Of a DNA stretch of 64,000 nt, positions 10,453 to 21,500 are shown piece by piece (within the stretch, counting starts at the first letter, position 1; every line of letters starts with the position of its first letter). Made by a program: the position numbers and the translations under genes. A model generated the notes under the pieces. The model was not told the origin of the DNA. It ran no database searches and worked only from the letters and a program-made list of their open reading frames with translations. The DNA comes from Ciona intestinalis. Lineage: Eukaryota; Chordata; Ascidiacea; Phlebobranchia; Cionidae. Location of the stretch: the NCBI RefSeq assembly GCF_000224145.3, contig NC_020166.2, positions 1,615,966-1,679,965 on the forward strand. The letters run 5' to 3'.

Positions 10453-11182
10453 ATGGATCGAAAGATTGTTTTTATTCTTCTTCTGGTGGTTCTTCTCGTT
10501 TCACAAGCGACGGCGGACGACGGCTGGGTTCGCACAGGTCTTGCGGTGGCACGTCTAGTCGTGGGTCGTCGTCGTCGTCGATGGAACGAGTAAGTATGAG
10601 AACTTAAAAAGGTTTTGTTTTGTTGCTACAAGGCATAACGTAATACCAGTAAATATTTCTCCCGGTGATATATGACTATGTTGTTGCAAGCGAAGTGTAA
10701 TATATAAAGTAATTTGTTAAATCTCTCACAGAGCAAACGGCTTGGAGAAATTATCTTCTGACGCGGAAGAAACGCGTAAGTTAGTTGCAATTACTGTATT
10801 CCAGCATGTTACTGCTTGTATAGTAATGTGGGGTATGATGGGATACGGTTATATAATCTATATCGCAGGCTACGGTTATATAATCTATATAACTTTAATA
10901 TTCTTTGTTTATTACCAATTGGAAAGAGACAATTACGGTTTAATGGACACATATGCCCGCAATATTGGCAGCACCGAGCCTTGAAGCTATGTTCTCTAGT
11001 TGAAAAATGCTTCAACTACAGTTATACAAGGCGCCATATAGTTAAATAATGTCTTTTGTTAGAGTGCATTTTGTCTCACAATACTGTGTATAACATATAA
11101 CACTTGTTTTAATAATATTATAACAGTGTCTGCCGCTGAGATGGAAGAAGTAATGCAAAAGATTATGGATCATCAAGAGTAG
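10453..11182 (+). CDS. Cationic antimicrobial peptide precursor (cluster gene 4)
   Basis: Exons 10453-10589, 10732-10775 and 11127-11182; 78 residues plus stop, same phases and the same 44-base middle exon as its sisters. Signal peptide MDRKIVFILLLVVLLVSQAT, then DDGWVRTGLAVARLVVGRRR followed by RRWNE, a helix ending in five Arg, then the acidic tail ending MDHQE. Exons, intron 1 and the 3' UTR are close to gene 3, so this is the youngest pair. The two differ mainly in the peptide core (AIGVAG versus LAVARL), as expected if the core is where selection acts. AATAAA at 11315-11320. Intron 2 retains a short fragment of the MITE start (from 10826) that gene 3 also has, so that insertion predates their duplication. 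Confidence 0.86.
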
Positions 11183-12258
11183 TGCGGATGAAATAAGAGT
11201 CAACCATTCAGTGAGGACGTGTTTTAAACTCTTTGTTTTCATCTCATACTTTATTAATTCAATATTATTTTGATGTAGGTGAACTTGTCATTGAACGAAA
11301 CAAAGTGTTGAACCAATAAACGGAACTAAAATGTATTTTAGTGGTTTTTTAAAATATAATCGACGCAAAGAGACTGAGATTACCGAAAAATAGATTTATC
11401 AATCCGCTAGTAGGCGCTAACGCATAATTTAAAAAGCGCTATTCTTTCGCCTTGCGTACAAGGATGGCACGCAAAATCATGAGGCGTTCCATATTCAACT
11501 CTTGTAAAAACACACGACTGTCAATTTAAACAATGAATTGACGTTGCTATTGGTTACATAAAGTTAAAGTATTTAGGTATCGCCGATATGGCTATGCGAA
11601 TAGAGCAAGTGAGTTCAAGGCTCAACGCAGCTATCATTGTGGCGTATTTGTAATTGGGCAAGATACTTAAGGGCATTTCAACTCAGTGGGTTCTTATGGG
11701 TTGTCTAAACGCTGTAAATTGTCAGTCAAACAAAACAACTACATTCCCTAAATTGTGGTAAAATAGTCCAATTAAATAGCCAGCCCTATCACTGATACCA
11801 GCCGAGTTAATACAGCATGACTTATACAAACATGTATGCATACAAACAAACATTATATAGTACAGTATATAACTTAGTATTATATAGTAGGGTGGGGGGA
11901 GATAGGACACTTTTCTATTCTATTTTCTCGTCCAATTTGGTAGGAAGCATATAAAACTTAAAGAATTATGAAACATTATTCCTACGACTCCCATATACCG
12001 ATGTTAAGTATATAAAACACGATCAGGATGTTTGGATATCATGTGCTAAAGGTGTCCCATCTTCCCCCACCCTACTGTATCTATTGCATGAGTCAATATT
12101 GCTGTGACGGTTCCATAAACGTGTGGGAATAACCTATACATAAGAGCATGCGGTTCATAATCTATTAATTATAAGGAAACGTGTAATAATCTATTAAGTT
12201 TGAACGTCAATGACAATTTGACACGAAATTTACCGAATGTTTGGTTAAAAGGAAACAA
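11183..12258. other. Intergenic after the antimicrobial cluster
   Basis: 11183-11430 is the family's conserved 3' block (the fourth copy); homology to the duplicated flank stops near 11440. 11455-11525 on the minus strand contains a good acceptor (gtgtttttacaag) followed by an 18-codon run to a stop, a possible second exon of the peptide gene at 12259-12441. 11884-12077 is a MITE. Otherwise nothing recognised. Confidence 0.45.
11884..12077 (-). mobile_element. TAGGGTGG-type MITE, full-length, reverse orientation
   Basis: Begins tagtagggtggggggagata and ends aggtgtcccatcttccccca plus ccctact, nearly perfect terminal inverted repeats of about 25 bp, with TA-rich flanks. One of the best preserved copies. 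Confidence 0.85.
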
Positions 12259-12441
12259 TTATAAATTAAACGAATTCGGAGTTCTATCACCAGCGTTGGT
12301 GCTGTGGAAGCCACGCAGCCGCGGGCGTTGATGTGGGCGCGATATAAACAATGTAAGCCTTATCTGACAAAACACTTCTGTGACGTCATAACACGATAAC
12401 GCCAATAAAATCAGCAGGGATTTTAAAAATTTCAAAGTCAT
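12259..12441 (-). CDS. Candidate small secreted basic peptide (60 codons, or first exon)
   Basis: ATG at 12439-12441; residues 1-25 (MTLKFLKSLLILLALSCYDV...FC) have the shape of a signal peptide. The following segment QIRLTLFISRPHQRPRLRGF is basic and Pro-rich. A TATA box (TATATAG, minus strand, around 12490) lies about 50 bases upstream of the ATG, the right distance for a short leader. The frame could stop at 12259 after ...NSFNL, or splice at a donor at 12289-12290 (GCTG|GTGATA) to the acceptor near 11497, giving a tail ELNMERLMILRAILVRKAKE. It is unrelated in sequence to the adjacent antimicrobial family. The string QRPRL also occurs in vertebrate apelin, which may be chance. I do not recognise the gene and give no function. 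Confidence 0.35.
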   Translation of the reverse strand: MTLKFLKSLLILLALSCYDVTEVFCQIRLTLFISRPHQRPRLRGFHSTNAGDRTPNSFNL

Positions 12442-12519
12442 GGCAGTTAAGATATTACGACCGGTGTATATTTTATGCTGCCCAGAGCTATATAGACCCT
12501 GAGTCCCCTATTCATATGG

Positions 12520-12711
12520 ATAGGGTGGGAAAGATGGTACACATTTTCATTCTATTTTCTTTTCCCATTTTGTAATCAACAAAGAACATTTAAAGAATTA
12601 TAGAACCGTATCCTCACGACTCTAATATACTGTTGTTAATTGCTTAAAACACTCGGAATATCGATTTACATGCTATGAAAGGCGACCCATCTTACCCCAC
12701 AGTACTATATA
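12520..12711 (-). mobile_element. TAGGGTGG-type MITE, GGGTAAGATGG subtype
   Basis: Begins atagggtgggaaagatggta and ends cgacccatcttaccccacag. It lies just upstream of the candidate peptide gene's TATA box. Confidence 0.75.
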
Positions 12712-13666
12712 CCTACAATATATATTAAAAAAAAAACGATTAGAAAATATTGGACATTATAGGCTATCGGTATCCGCATCTTACGACACCGAAATACATG
12801 CGTGGGTTTTCATAGCGCTTCATATGCAGTAACATGCTTCTGTGCCGCATAATGTTTCTGGTTACATTTATGTTGATAAATAAACAGTACGGGCGCCTAC
12901 AGGCTTTAACATACACCACTGGTACATGTATTTTGAGACATAACTCGTAAGCGGGTACGGGGTCTATGAAACAGAACATACTCTATTGTGGGTTTAGCAC
13001 GCGTTTATGGACAGTTTTAAAACTTATTCCGTAGTTTTACCAGTAGCGCATTTTATAACGACTGTCGTTTGATTGCTAATTCCCTTCCTTTGTTGATTTA
13101 AATAAACTAATCTTTTGTACTGTATTCGAAGAGATAAATAAAAATATGATTATGCTGTGTATGTAACATCCGTGTTATTACGACTTTCGTTGCCTCATCG
13201 CGCGAGGTTAAATAAGTTTCAATCATATCACAGGTCGTATACAGCTATAGGATATTTAGCATTATTTATCATCACACAAGGCGTTATGTAAGCTAAAATA
13301 GCGACGCCCAAACACGTATTTATTGCGGGAAATGCAAGAACAAGATGAACGCTTTGTGGTTAGAGAACTGGCAGCTCCGAGACCGAGAGCGTAAATAATA
13401 TTTCCTGTAATACCGACAACCGAAAGCAATTAGCTATGACAGATCATTACCGGGCGTTGTGGTTTTACTTCGGCGGTTAATATAAAGCATATCAATTTTA
13501 TGGTTTGAATTATATGGTTTTTATTTTTTTTATGGTTTATGTTCATGGCATATATGTTTATATATACCTTTTTAAAATAACGTGATTTCTTTTTATTCCG
13601 TAGCTACATAATTTAATGCAATTTCAAGAACCTCAAACCAAAAATCATTCGCCAATATTTTGGTTA

Positions 13667-13858
13667 CAGTAGGGTGAGGCAAGACGGGACACCTTTAGCA
13701 CATAATATCCAAATATCCTGATTTTGTATATACAATTAGAAACGGTCTAGTGGAGTCGTGAGGGAAGGGCTTTATAATTATATAAATGTTCTTTGCTTAC
13801 TACTAAATGGGTCGGAAAATAGATTGAAAAGGTGTTCCATCTTCCCCTACCACACTAC
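13667..13858 (+). mobile_element. TAGGGTGG-type MITE, full-length
   Basis: Opens cagtagggtgaggcaagacg and closes aaggtgttccatcttcccct, with the central tagcacataatatccaaata and ttctttgcttactactaaat strings in forward order. Confidence 0.8.
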
Positions 13859-14601
13859 ACTTTAAAAAAAGTAAAGTACAGTGGGGTGCCCCAAATCCTA
13901 GGTTTCATGACGCACCCATTCGTAGCACCTCATTCAAACAGAACACGGATATATTCCAGCTGTAGCTACTGTTTACAAAACCATATACAGACGCTACAGG
14001 CATGCTGTGCTGTTTTTACGATCACTTACGATCGCATAAGCTACTCTTGTAAATCGTAGATCGGTCACTCAGATATTTAAAAGGTTTTAAGATTGTCGTG
14101 TTGTATTTAAGGCATTGCACAAAATATTTCATAAACAGTAAGGCATGGACGGGAAGTAAAATTAATCTCAGGACCCAAGGAGTACGTTCGTGCAATTTAA
14201 AATAAAACGTTTACAGTATGCTTATGTTTCCTATAGACACACAGAGTTCTAATAAGAAACACGGAAACGAAAAGATGGTTTTTCACCGTTTGTCTCATAA
14301 ATTTTTTAAAATTGCAGCCTATTGGTACAATTGGTAGAGTTAAAAGGATTAAAATTAATAAAACAGCCTCAAACTGGTTATTACAGGTCGCTGGCGCTTT
14401 AAATTGGCCAAGCGGTATAACCATAACAGTTCGGCGCTGTAGGCTTTCTCTTATTAATGTGGTCGACCTATTAGCAACAAAGTAGCAGTTACGAGCTCGA
14501 ATGTGAGTTTTTCATGGAATAAAGTTGACGATCGGGTTGCGGGGAATAGTGGGTAAAAGGAATCAATTCGTTGCTCGTCGCTTTAAACGCCTGTTAGGCT
14601 G

Positions 14602-14619
14602 TGACGTCATATGACGTCA
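14602..14619. promoter_or_regulatory. Double consensus CRE (TGACGTCA x2)
   Basis: Two perfect 8-bp cAMP-response elements at 14602-14609 and 14612-14619 separated by TA, so the centres are 10 bp apart, one helical turn. The whole 18 bp is itself palindromic. A CCAAT box follows at 14643-14647. CREB/ATF-type factors bind this core; which gene it serves is unclear. Confidence 0.6.
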
Positions 14620-14767
14620 CTAACACTATGTTGGGAGGAAAGCCAATGTCAAATACGTGAGGTGTTTAAACCGGGAATAGTCGTAAGAAACGAATTAATG
14701 CGGGCAATACGAACGAAAATAGAAACGAGAAGGCCATGGAATTTTGCACAGGATTGTTGGATCGAAG

Positions 14768-14793
14768 TATAAAGGACAATAAAGCTATAAAAG
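14768..14793 (+). promoter_or_regulatory. Two TATA-like boxes downstream of the CREs
   Basis: TATAAAG at 14768-14774 and TATAAAAG at 14786-14793 lie about 160-180 bp after the CRE pair. Together with the CCAAT box they suggest a plus-strand promoter near 14820, but no product was recognised. Confidence 0.3.
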
Positions 14794-15525
14794 TGTTAAG
14801 CAGCGCTCTACTGGGAAGCTAGCGTGTCAATCAATGCGTCATGCAGTGCATCGAGCTATGGCCGGAAATGACGAATTTACGCGGCACATACACCGCAGGC
14901 ACGTGCTTCACTGAACGAGCAACAAGCACACACACCTACAAAGTGATTGAGTCGCACAGGAAGCGTCGAGCTGCGACAAAACACGTTCTTTACTCTTTTA
15001 AAACGATTTTGTAAAGACTTGCTGAACAAAACACCTTTTACCACAATTAGTTTTAGAAAAAAGATAAAAATAAAAAATGTCGTTTTTAGAATTCTTCCTA
15101 TAGGTAGTCTATTAATTAATTGTGTCTACATTCCTGTGCAAAATTACATGAATCCTAACAGGAAAAAAGAAAATTAACAAACTGTAGCTGAAACACTGGT
15201 TATAAAACGATCACAAATTAACTCCAGTGGAGAATACTGGGTAACAGTAACAAAATAAAACAAAAAACAACATTAAAAGGAAAAGGTTAATATAAAAACA
15301 AAACATATAAATAAATATCCGCAATATTCATTGCTGTTAGGTGAATGTTGGACAATTAAAATGGCAGCAAAAGGACAAGATACTGCATTGAAAATAAATA
15401 TACATTGCACTAACTAATATGGCTGTGTTTTATGATGTTATGTAATGCAGCTTTTTACTGATTTCCAATCTTGTGGCCTCTTGGTGCAAAATTTGCCGGA
15501 CACAGTCATTTCCTGCACAGTGGAA

Positions 15526-16089
15526 CTATAATACTCCGCTATCGAGAAGTTCATTTATCCGCTCTGCAATTTTGGTGAGGGATGGTCTATAGGTTCCTTG
15601 TGGATCAAATAAAGCTTCCAGGAATTCTGTTTCTCCAATTACATCAAAAATTTGGTTGATCCTGCCTTTAGATTTTTCAGTGACATGTTTAGCCACCACT
15701 TGCTGTAACAAGGCCCTTTGTTCGTTGATCTGTTTCGACAAGACGAACTTATCAAATGTAAAATCGACCTCATAAAAACTGACAATTGTCATAGCTGTCA
15801 TCTTTGTCTTTTGTTGGAGTTTATTGAGAACTTTTAACTCATCCGCACTGAACTGATCATTTCTATGTAGCAGCCCAACTTTTACCATAACTTTCACAAT
15901 ATTTTTAAGCATTTTTTCAGCCAGTTTTTTATTCCCGTCAAGACCTTTTTTAACAGTGTATAATTCGTCCAAAATGTCATTAGTCTTTTCATCAATTAGA
16001 GTTTTTGCCAAGTTTTTTCCCGCCATTTTGCTAAGGATTTTTTTCTGCGCTTTTAGCGCAAGATCTTTTGATTTCACATCATCAGCCAT
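15526..16089 (-). CDS. TNFAIP8L: TNFAIP8 / TIPE-family protein (187 aa)
   Basis: One uninterrupted coding exon from ATG 16087-16089 (MADDVKSKDLALKAQKKILS) to the stop at 15526. The family's single TIPE2/DUF758 helical domain spans the whole protein: KILSKMAGKNLAKTLID near residues 16-32, NDILDELYTVKKG, the stretch AMTIVSFYEVDFTFDKFVLS around the middle (vertebrate AMTVVSFHQVDYTFDR), and the ending RINELLDSGVL. Length matches vertebrate TNFAIP8L1/L2 (about 185 aa) better than TNFAIP8 (198). The family forms a hydrophobic lipid-binding cavity and modulates apoptosis, phosphoinositide signalling and innate immunity. A TTGTAG acceptor sits directly before the ATG, so the 5' UTR is spliced from an exon further right. 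The GTG three bases upstream is not needed as a start. Which vertebrate paralogue it equals cannot be decided here. Confidence 0.92.
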   Translation of the reverse strand: MADDVKSKDLALKAQKKILSKMAGKNLAKTLIDEKTNDILDELYTVKKGLDGNKKLAEKMLKNIVKVMVKVGLLHRNDQFSADELKVLNKLQQKTKMTAMTIVSFYEVDFTFDKFVLSKQINEQRALLQQVVAKHVTEKSKGRINQIFDVIGETEFLEALFDPQGTYRPSLTKIAERINELLDSGVL

Positions 16090-16092
16090 CAC

Positions 16093-18416
16093 TACAAGGA
16101 AAGAACCGACTGAGGTAAAAATCTTAAAAAGAAGGCACTAAAATATCACCTACCTCCTAACACAACAGACATAAAAATCTACAAAGATAGAAACATGATT
16201 TAAATAAGACTTCTTTAAATTAGCAATAAAATGCAATCAATTCTTATAACATTCAGTAAAACTTTTGAAACAAAATTACATTACATATGGTTAGGCACAT
16301 TTTTTACAATAACAAAAACCAACACCAAAAACATAAGCTACCCTTCAGTTACTTTACAAAACCATAGCAATTTTATTTTATAGGCCAATTGACAGTGTTA
16401 GTCACATTAAATAAGTTGCAATTATCCAGAACAACAAAACACTCTTGCAATAAGAACACGTAAGAAACACGGCTAAATTACGTGTACGAAGCATTGCAAT
16501 ATACTGTTTACTATACGTGATTACAGCGTATTCATCGAAATATGGGCAAAATATTTGATACGCACCCGAATTCTTAGAACTGTAGCCACAAAAACAAGAC
16601 AGTCGTTTTGACTTAATGATAGCAGCACTATAAAACAGGCATGCTCTTCTGCTATCGCTTTAACTTCTATTTATAACTTGATATATGCGCAGATGTTGGT
16701 CCATTGTGCAAGCAAACAGCTCGTTACTCACGCTTGTTTGACCATTAGTCAACCTAAAGTGATATATTAACACTATGTCAGCGGTCCTCATTATACGTAG
16801 GCGACTCTATACGAACTGATCTAAGCTATTAACCGGTCAAACTAGAATGACTATACTCTTATATCCCAAGAGCCTACAGCTTAATGACAGTCTCCGTCGA
16901 AATTGGACCTAAATCACACGGGAGTTTACTGGATATAGCAAATATCGTCACGATCGTATAACTACACTAGGATAACCTTTCACGAAAACGTTCTAAGTCG
17001 AATGAGCAAAATTAAATTACGAGGGATTTCCCGGCAAAATTGTTATCGTTTTGCCTTTTTCTTTCGTTCTCTCGTTACTCGTGCCGATTTGTTTGGCAAA
17101 TCTACAAAGGGATATTTGAATACTACATATCATAAATCATTGCTTTATAATCTGTTTACACAGCCATATTTGGAGGTAAACACGGTATTTATAAATTTTA
17201 ACATTAGTATATACTTACACCCGGATTTTGCAAAAAAATAACGGTTTAGCGGGCAAAAACAGCCAACGCAGTCAACAATTGGATACAAGTATTGTATTTA
17301 AGAGTAAATTCTGCAAAATTGAATCAGTAAGAAAGAAAAATGCTGTATTGGGAAAACAAAACATTTTAAGTGGTTTGTATTCGACCAACCGCGATATACA
17401 GAAAAATATGTATTTTAACTCAGTCTTTAATTTAACTACACTTGATATTTTGAGTGAAAATGCAGACACAAGATTCAAGAATGTTTAGCGACATTTTTAA
17501 AAGGAAATACCAGTTGTAACCTTACATAAGAAAGTTCATACAATTCCACATGTGAATATATATGTTACGAACGCAGCAACTAGCAGAAAAATAGTTGTTC
17601 AAAAAGTTACTACTCATTTAGAGGCAGTAATCAGTTTATAGCACCATAAAAATAACAAGTTTATTCCTTTCCAGCAAATAACTTTCTGTAATTCTTGGAG
17701 CTTCTTAGAAGAAAATTGTCTTTGACATTTCCAATAAGAAATAGAGCAGATGCAAGCGTGTTGTACCATTACGATGTCTCAATGTGTACGAAACTAAAAC
17801 AACATATCCCCATAGTATGTGGTCTCAAGGATGTATGTACAACAGCCTACTTAATTCACGTAGAAAGAAAAAAGGGAATACTGAACGCCTATTTAGGTGC
17901 GGCACATTATAATGTACAGGGTGGGGAAATTGTGCCAATAGTGCAATGCACTTGTATATACAACAAAGAGAATAGTTTACAAAACAGAAGAGTATAAAAT
18001 AAAAAAAGGAGTTTAGGGAAAAAACAATGTCAAAGAAAAATTTGTTAATATTGCCTACAAAACACAGGAAAAAAACAGAAAGAGAAAAATATCAGTTTTT
18101 GAAAAAACTCCCAATTTTAAACCACGATTCATAAAAGGATGCATTAATTTTGCAAGCATAGGCTTGTCATGTAACCGAATGTGAGAGAATATGATTTTAA
18201 GAAAAAGGTTTCATAAAACTGGATCACACAATAATATGCAAAAATCCGACATAGGAAATTAGCCTTCAAAGAAAAAGTTTCTGTGCTTTGTCACTGTAAC
18301 TTGTAGAACTTTTGACTTTTCATTTAATTCAGATCGAATTGCCTGCTACAGAATTATTTGGTTAGCTAGATTTAGTTTTCACAGTAAATTATTTCTGATT
18401 ATTTTTGGTTCAACTA
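16093..18416. other. Intergenic, AT-rich, no gene recognised
   Basis: Lies between the TIPE gene's 5' side and the 3' end of the F-box gene. It should contain the TIPE promoter and noncoding first exon and the F-box 3' UTR, none of which I can place. Plus-strand open frames at 17002-17241, 17228-17488 and 17695-17997 are AT-rich, overlap in different frames and have no domain signal. No MITE seen. Confidence 0.45.
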
Positions 18417-18536
18417 TCACAATAATATGCAGCATCTGCAATATTTTCTCCGGCCAGAACGATTGTTGTTGTTAATGGAGGGCGCTGGGGAGTTGGGGGC
18501 AAAATAAGCGTGGACTTCTAGGTCGGGGAAAGTAGC
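18417..18536 (-). CDS. Alternative last exon b of the F-box gene, CaaX CILL
   Basis: Preceded by a CACAG acceptor, phase 0; 39 residues ATFPDLEVHAYFAPNSPAPS...KYCRCCILL then TGA. The core VHAYFAP and the Cys-rich end RCC-aaX match vertebrate FBXL20 closely (VHAYFAPVTPPPS... CRCCIIL), so this is the ancestral-looking end. Cys at -4 with Leu last predicts geranylgeranylation; the neighbouring Cys residues could be palmitoylated. Confidence 0.85.
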   Translation of the reverse strand, partial: ATFPDLEVHAYFAPNSPAPSINNNNRSGRRKYCRCCILL

Positions 18537-21500
18537 CTGTGAAAAAAGGTTGAAATTAATTATAATGATAATAATAGCTGAGTCTGCAAGCTTTTTTGGG
18601 GGGATGGGTTTGAATTAACAAGGTAGTCTGGAAAGGGAAATTTAGGTGTTGAGGAGAATTTAAATATTACTATAGTTATAAAGGCACGTTAAAAGTTATG
18701 TGACTTGGGGAAAAGTAAGATTGAATTAGGAAAATTTAAAAATATTGTTTAAAAAAATTCCTAAAAAGTGTTAAAAGAAGTTTTGTTAAAAGTGTTAAAA
18801 AAATTAATGTAATTGTAATGATTTAAAAAATACAATAGTTTTTGTTTGTATTTTTAAATATGGTAGTAAACATTAATGAATAGAAAAAAACTGGAAGTCA
18901 GAATATAGTCACGAAACAAACGCCGTTAAATAAGTTTAAAATATTTATGAAGACAACTAGGACATTATTTAATGTCGTAGGTTGAAGTACTTATACACAT
19001 GATTATACTGTGTTTAAGTAGGTACATAATGCGATGTAGTTTATATATGTCTACTAATTGAATGAATTTAATTGTTAACTGTGAACATAGGAAATATTAA
19101 TAACATATGTTCTCATAAATGTTTAAACATAGCATTCCAGTGTGGCTAAATAACAACCGATGATTGGTTGAAACTAGGTTTCATTTAAAGCATTAGCACC
19201 TGCTATTAGAGATTATGGCACAAATAGATTTTTGAAACCAATAACATATTAAAGCACATGCAAATCTATGTTGTATTAAGATTAAGTTTAATTAATGATT
19301 TGATAAAGAACATATGAGTTATTAAATTGGAGTGGTTTATTCAAAAAGAAGGGAAGCAGCAACAAAACGACAGTCGTTATAACAACTGAAGAAAAAACAT
19401 AACCCAAGTTTGGTGGGTTGAAGTGAGAACTAATGATTCCATAAGCTGTGTTAGAAAACTATTGCTTAAAAATCAAAGCATTGAGCAATATTCCATATTC
19501 ATGAGAATAAAAACAAGTAAAATATTCGTTTCCATAAGAGTGAGGTCTGCATTCTACAGCATTAGATGACATGGGACTTAGGAATTACGACATAACTGCC
19601 AAATTACCCAAACACCAGGATCAACACATGGTAAAAATAAATTCAAAACACCTCCAATGATATGATGATGATTAAAAGCAACTGATTTGTTAGTATAAAA
19701 ATGATCACAAATCTAAATGCATGTGTTTGTACATATAGCCATTTGAGGAAAAAATTGTCAACGTTTAAAATTTTAATAATGTTATTAATAATAATTTAAA
19801 GCAGCTTTCTTAGTATAGAAAGAATGCAAATCTAAAAGCTTAGTATTGCATTTAGCTGTCTGTGGAAAAAGTTTTGTCAATGTACTTGTCCCTTGTTACA
19901 AAATTACACTGCATAAAAAGCTGGTTTGTTAATATAAAAAAGGAAAATTTACCACCCTGTGTTTGTAGCCGTTTGAGGAAAAATTCGTTAACGTACTTGC
20001 CTCTTATCATAAAATTATGCAGTTGCAGTCAGGGCACAGTCTGCGGGTTGCCGGGCCAACAGAGGGCTGGGGGGTAATTGGTGCAAAGTACGCATGGATT
20101 ACTAGCTTGCGATTTTGTTCCTAAGCCCGAGAAAACATGACGGGATGTAAAAAATGTGGATTAGTTGATTATTGTGCAGGCAGATGTTAAACATAAATAA
20201 AATCAAATTAGGAATGAAGTTTAAATCAAGATGCAAACACAAAATAAAATAATGTGGAAAGAAATTGGGTATCGCAACAAATTAAACCAATAACTTTGTA
20301 GCATCTGATGGTAACATGCAAAGTTAAGCAATGCATAACACTAAGCTGGCAGCAAACTAACTACAACAACTTTAGCAATACGTGATAAAACATGTTTCTA
20401 GTAAGTTTCAATGCAAACAACAGCCCATATATATCATAGAATTTTAAGCGTTTCAGTTAAAAAACTGAAACCATCTTCAGTGCTGTAAGAATTTTAACTA
20501 TAAGATAAACGCTACCAAAGGTGCAAACAAAAAAGGCAATAACAGATAATAACAAAATAAAGACAATTATTTCATATATATTGGCTGTTATGTTTGTATT
20601 GAAAGCAACCTAAAAGCTGTGTTTTATCACCTAATTTTGGCAACAAGCGTTTTACTTTGGCGCAAAATTATTAAGATAAACAACCTTATATTCATACGCC
20701 ATTGTAATTAGACTGACCTTTAGTTTATTAATCCCAGCTCGAGTGATCAACTGACAATCATAAAGTTCCAATCGACTCAAATTCTGTATTTAAATAGGAT
20801 ATCTATGTTATTGTTTGCAGCACATTTCAAGTGTTTAAAAGTAACATAGCTAACGATAATAGACGATAAGGTACAACCTATTTCAAAGTTTGTTTATTTA
20901 TATTTAACTTAATGAATGATTGGAGCAACTCTGCGGAATGAAATAGTTAAGGAAAAACACAATGAACGAAATAACAGTACACTACATGCATTAAACGCAC
21001 GACTGATGAATTTGTGGTTGCATCACACCACGTGGCATTCACGGGCGAACAATGCCGTGCGTGACGTAGCGGGTGTGTGACGTTTACACGTATAAAGACG
21101 ATATTCGTCTAGATAACACATATTATGGTATAATTTTTATCCTTTTGATGGCAATAAAATAGGTCATATTTAATAAACATGGCAAAGAGATAGAAATTTT
21201 TAAATTCAAACAAAACTCATTGGTTATAATAGTTATGAAGCAATCTGCTTTCCCTGCAGCCATAGGTTTGACATCTAGGTACTCAATAAAAACAAAACAC
21301 AACCTGACACCCAACTAGATGCTCGAGACTGTTGTCGGTTATAAGAGGACAATTATCGAGTTCCAGAACTTCCAGGTGCTCCGATGCACAAGACCCAGAC
21401 CCAAGATCTTGAATTCCTTCATCTGTGATCAACTCGCAGTGGGATAACGTCTGGAAATGAATGAATGAAGACACAGAGTAATATAGCTTGTGTAATATTA

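Larger units (their letters stand above)
12712..15525. other. Intergenic region with repeats and a CRE/TATA cluster, no confirmed gene
   Basis: 12780-13080 holds a minus-strand SINE-like copy (cataactcgtaagcgggtac). 13667-13858 is a MITE. 14600-14800 looks promoter-like (entries below), but I find no convincing downstream exon on the plus strand: the frame from ATG 14735 is 28 codons long and the frame at 14947 starts with TTG. A minus-strand open frame at 14197-14424 has a hydrophobic centre but no family match or splice support. Confidence 0.4.

Noticed and set aside
17002-17997. Three plus-strand open frames as a gene
   Set aside because: They overlap in different frames, are AT-rich and low in complexity, and no splice arrangement yields a recognisable protein.
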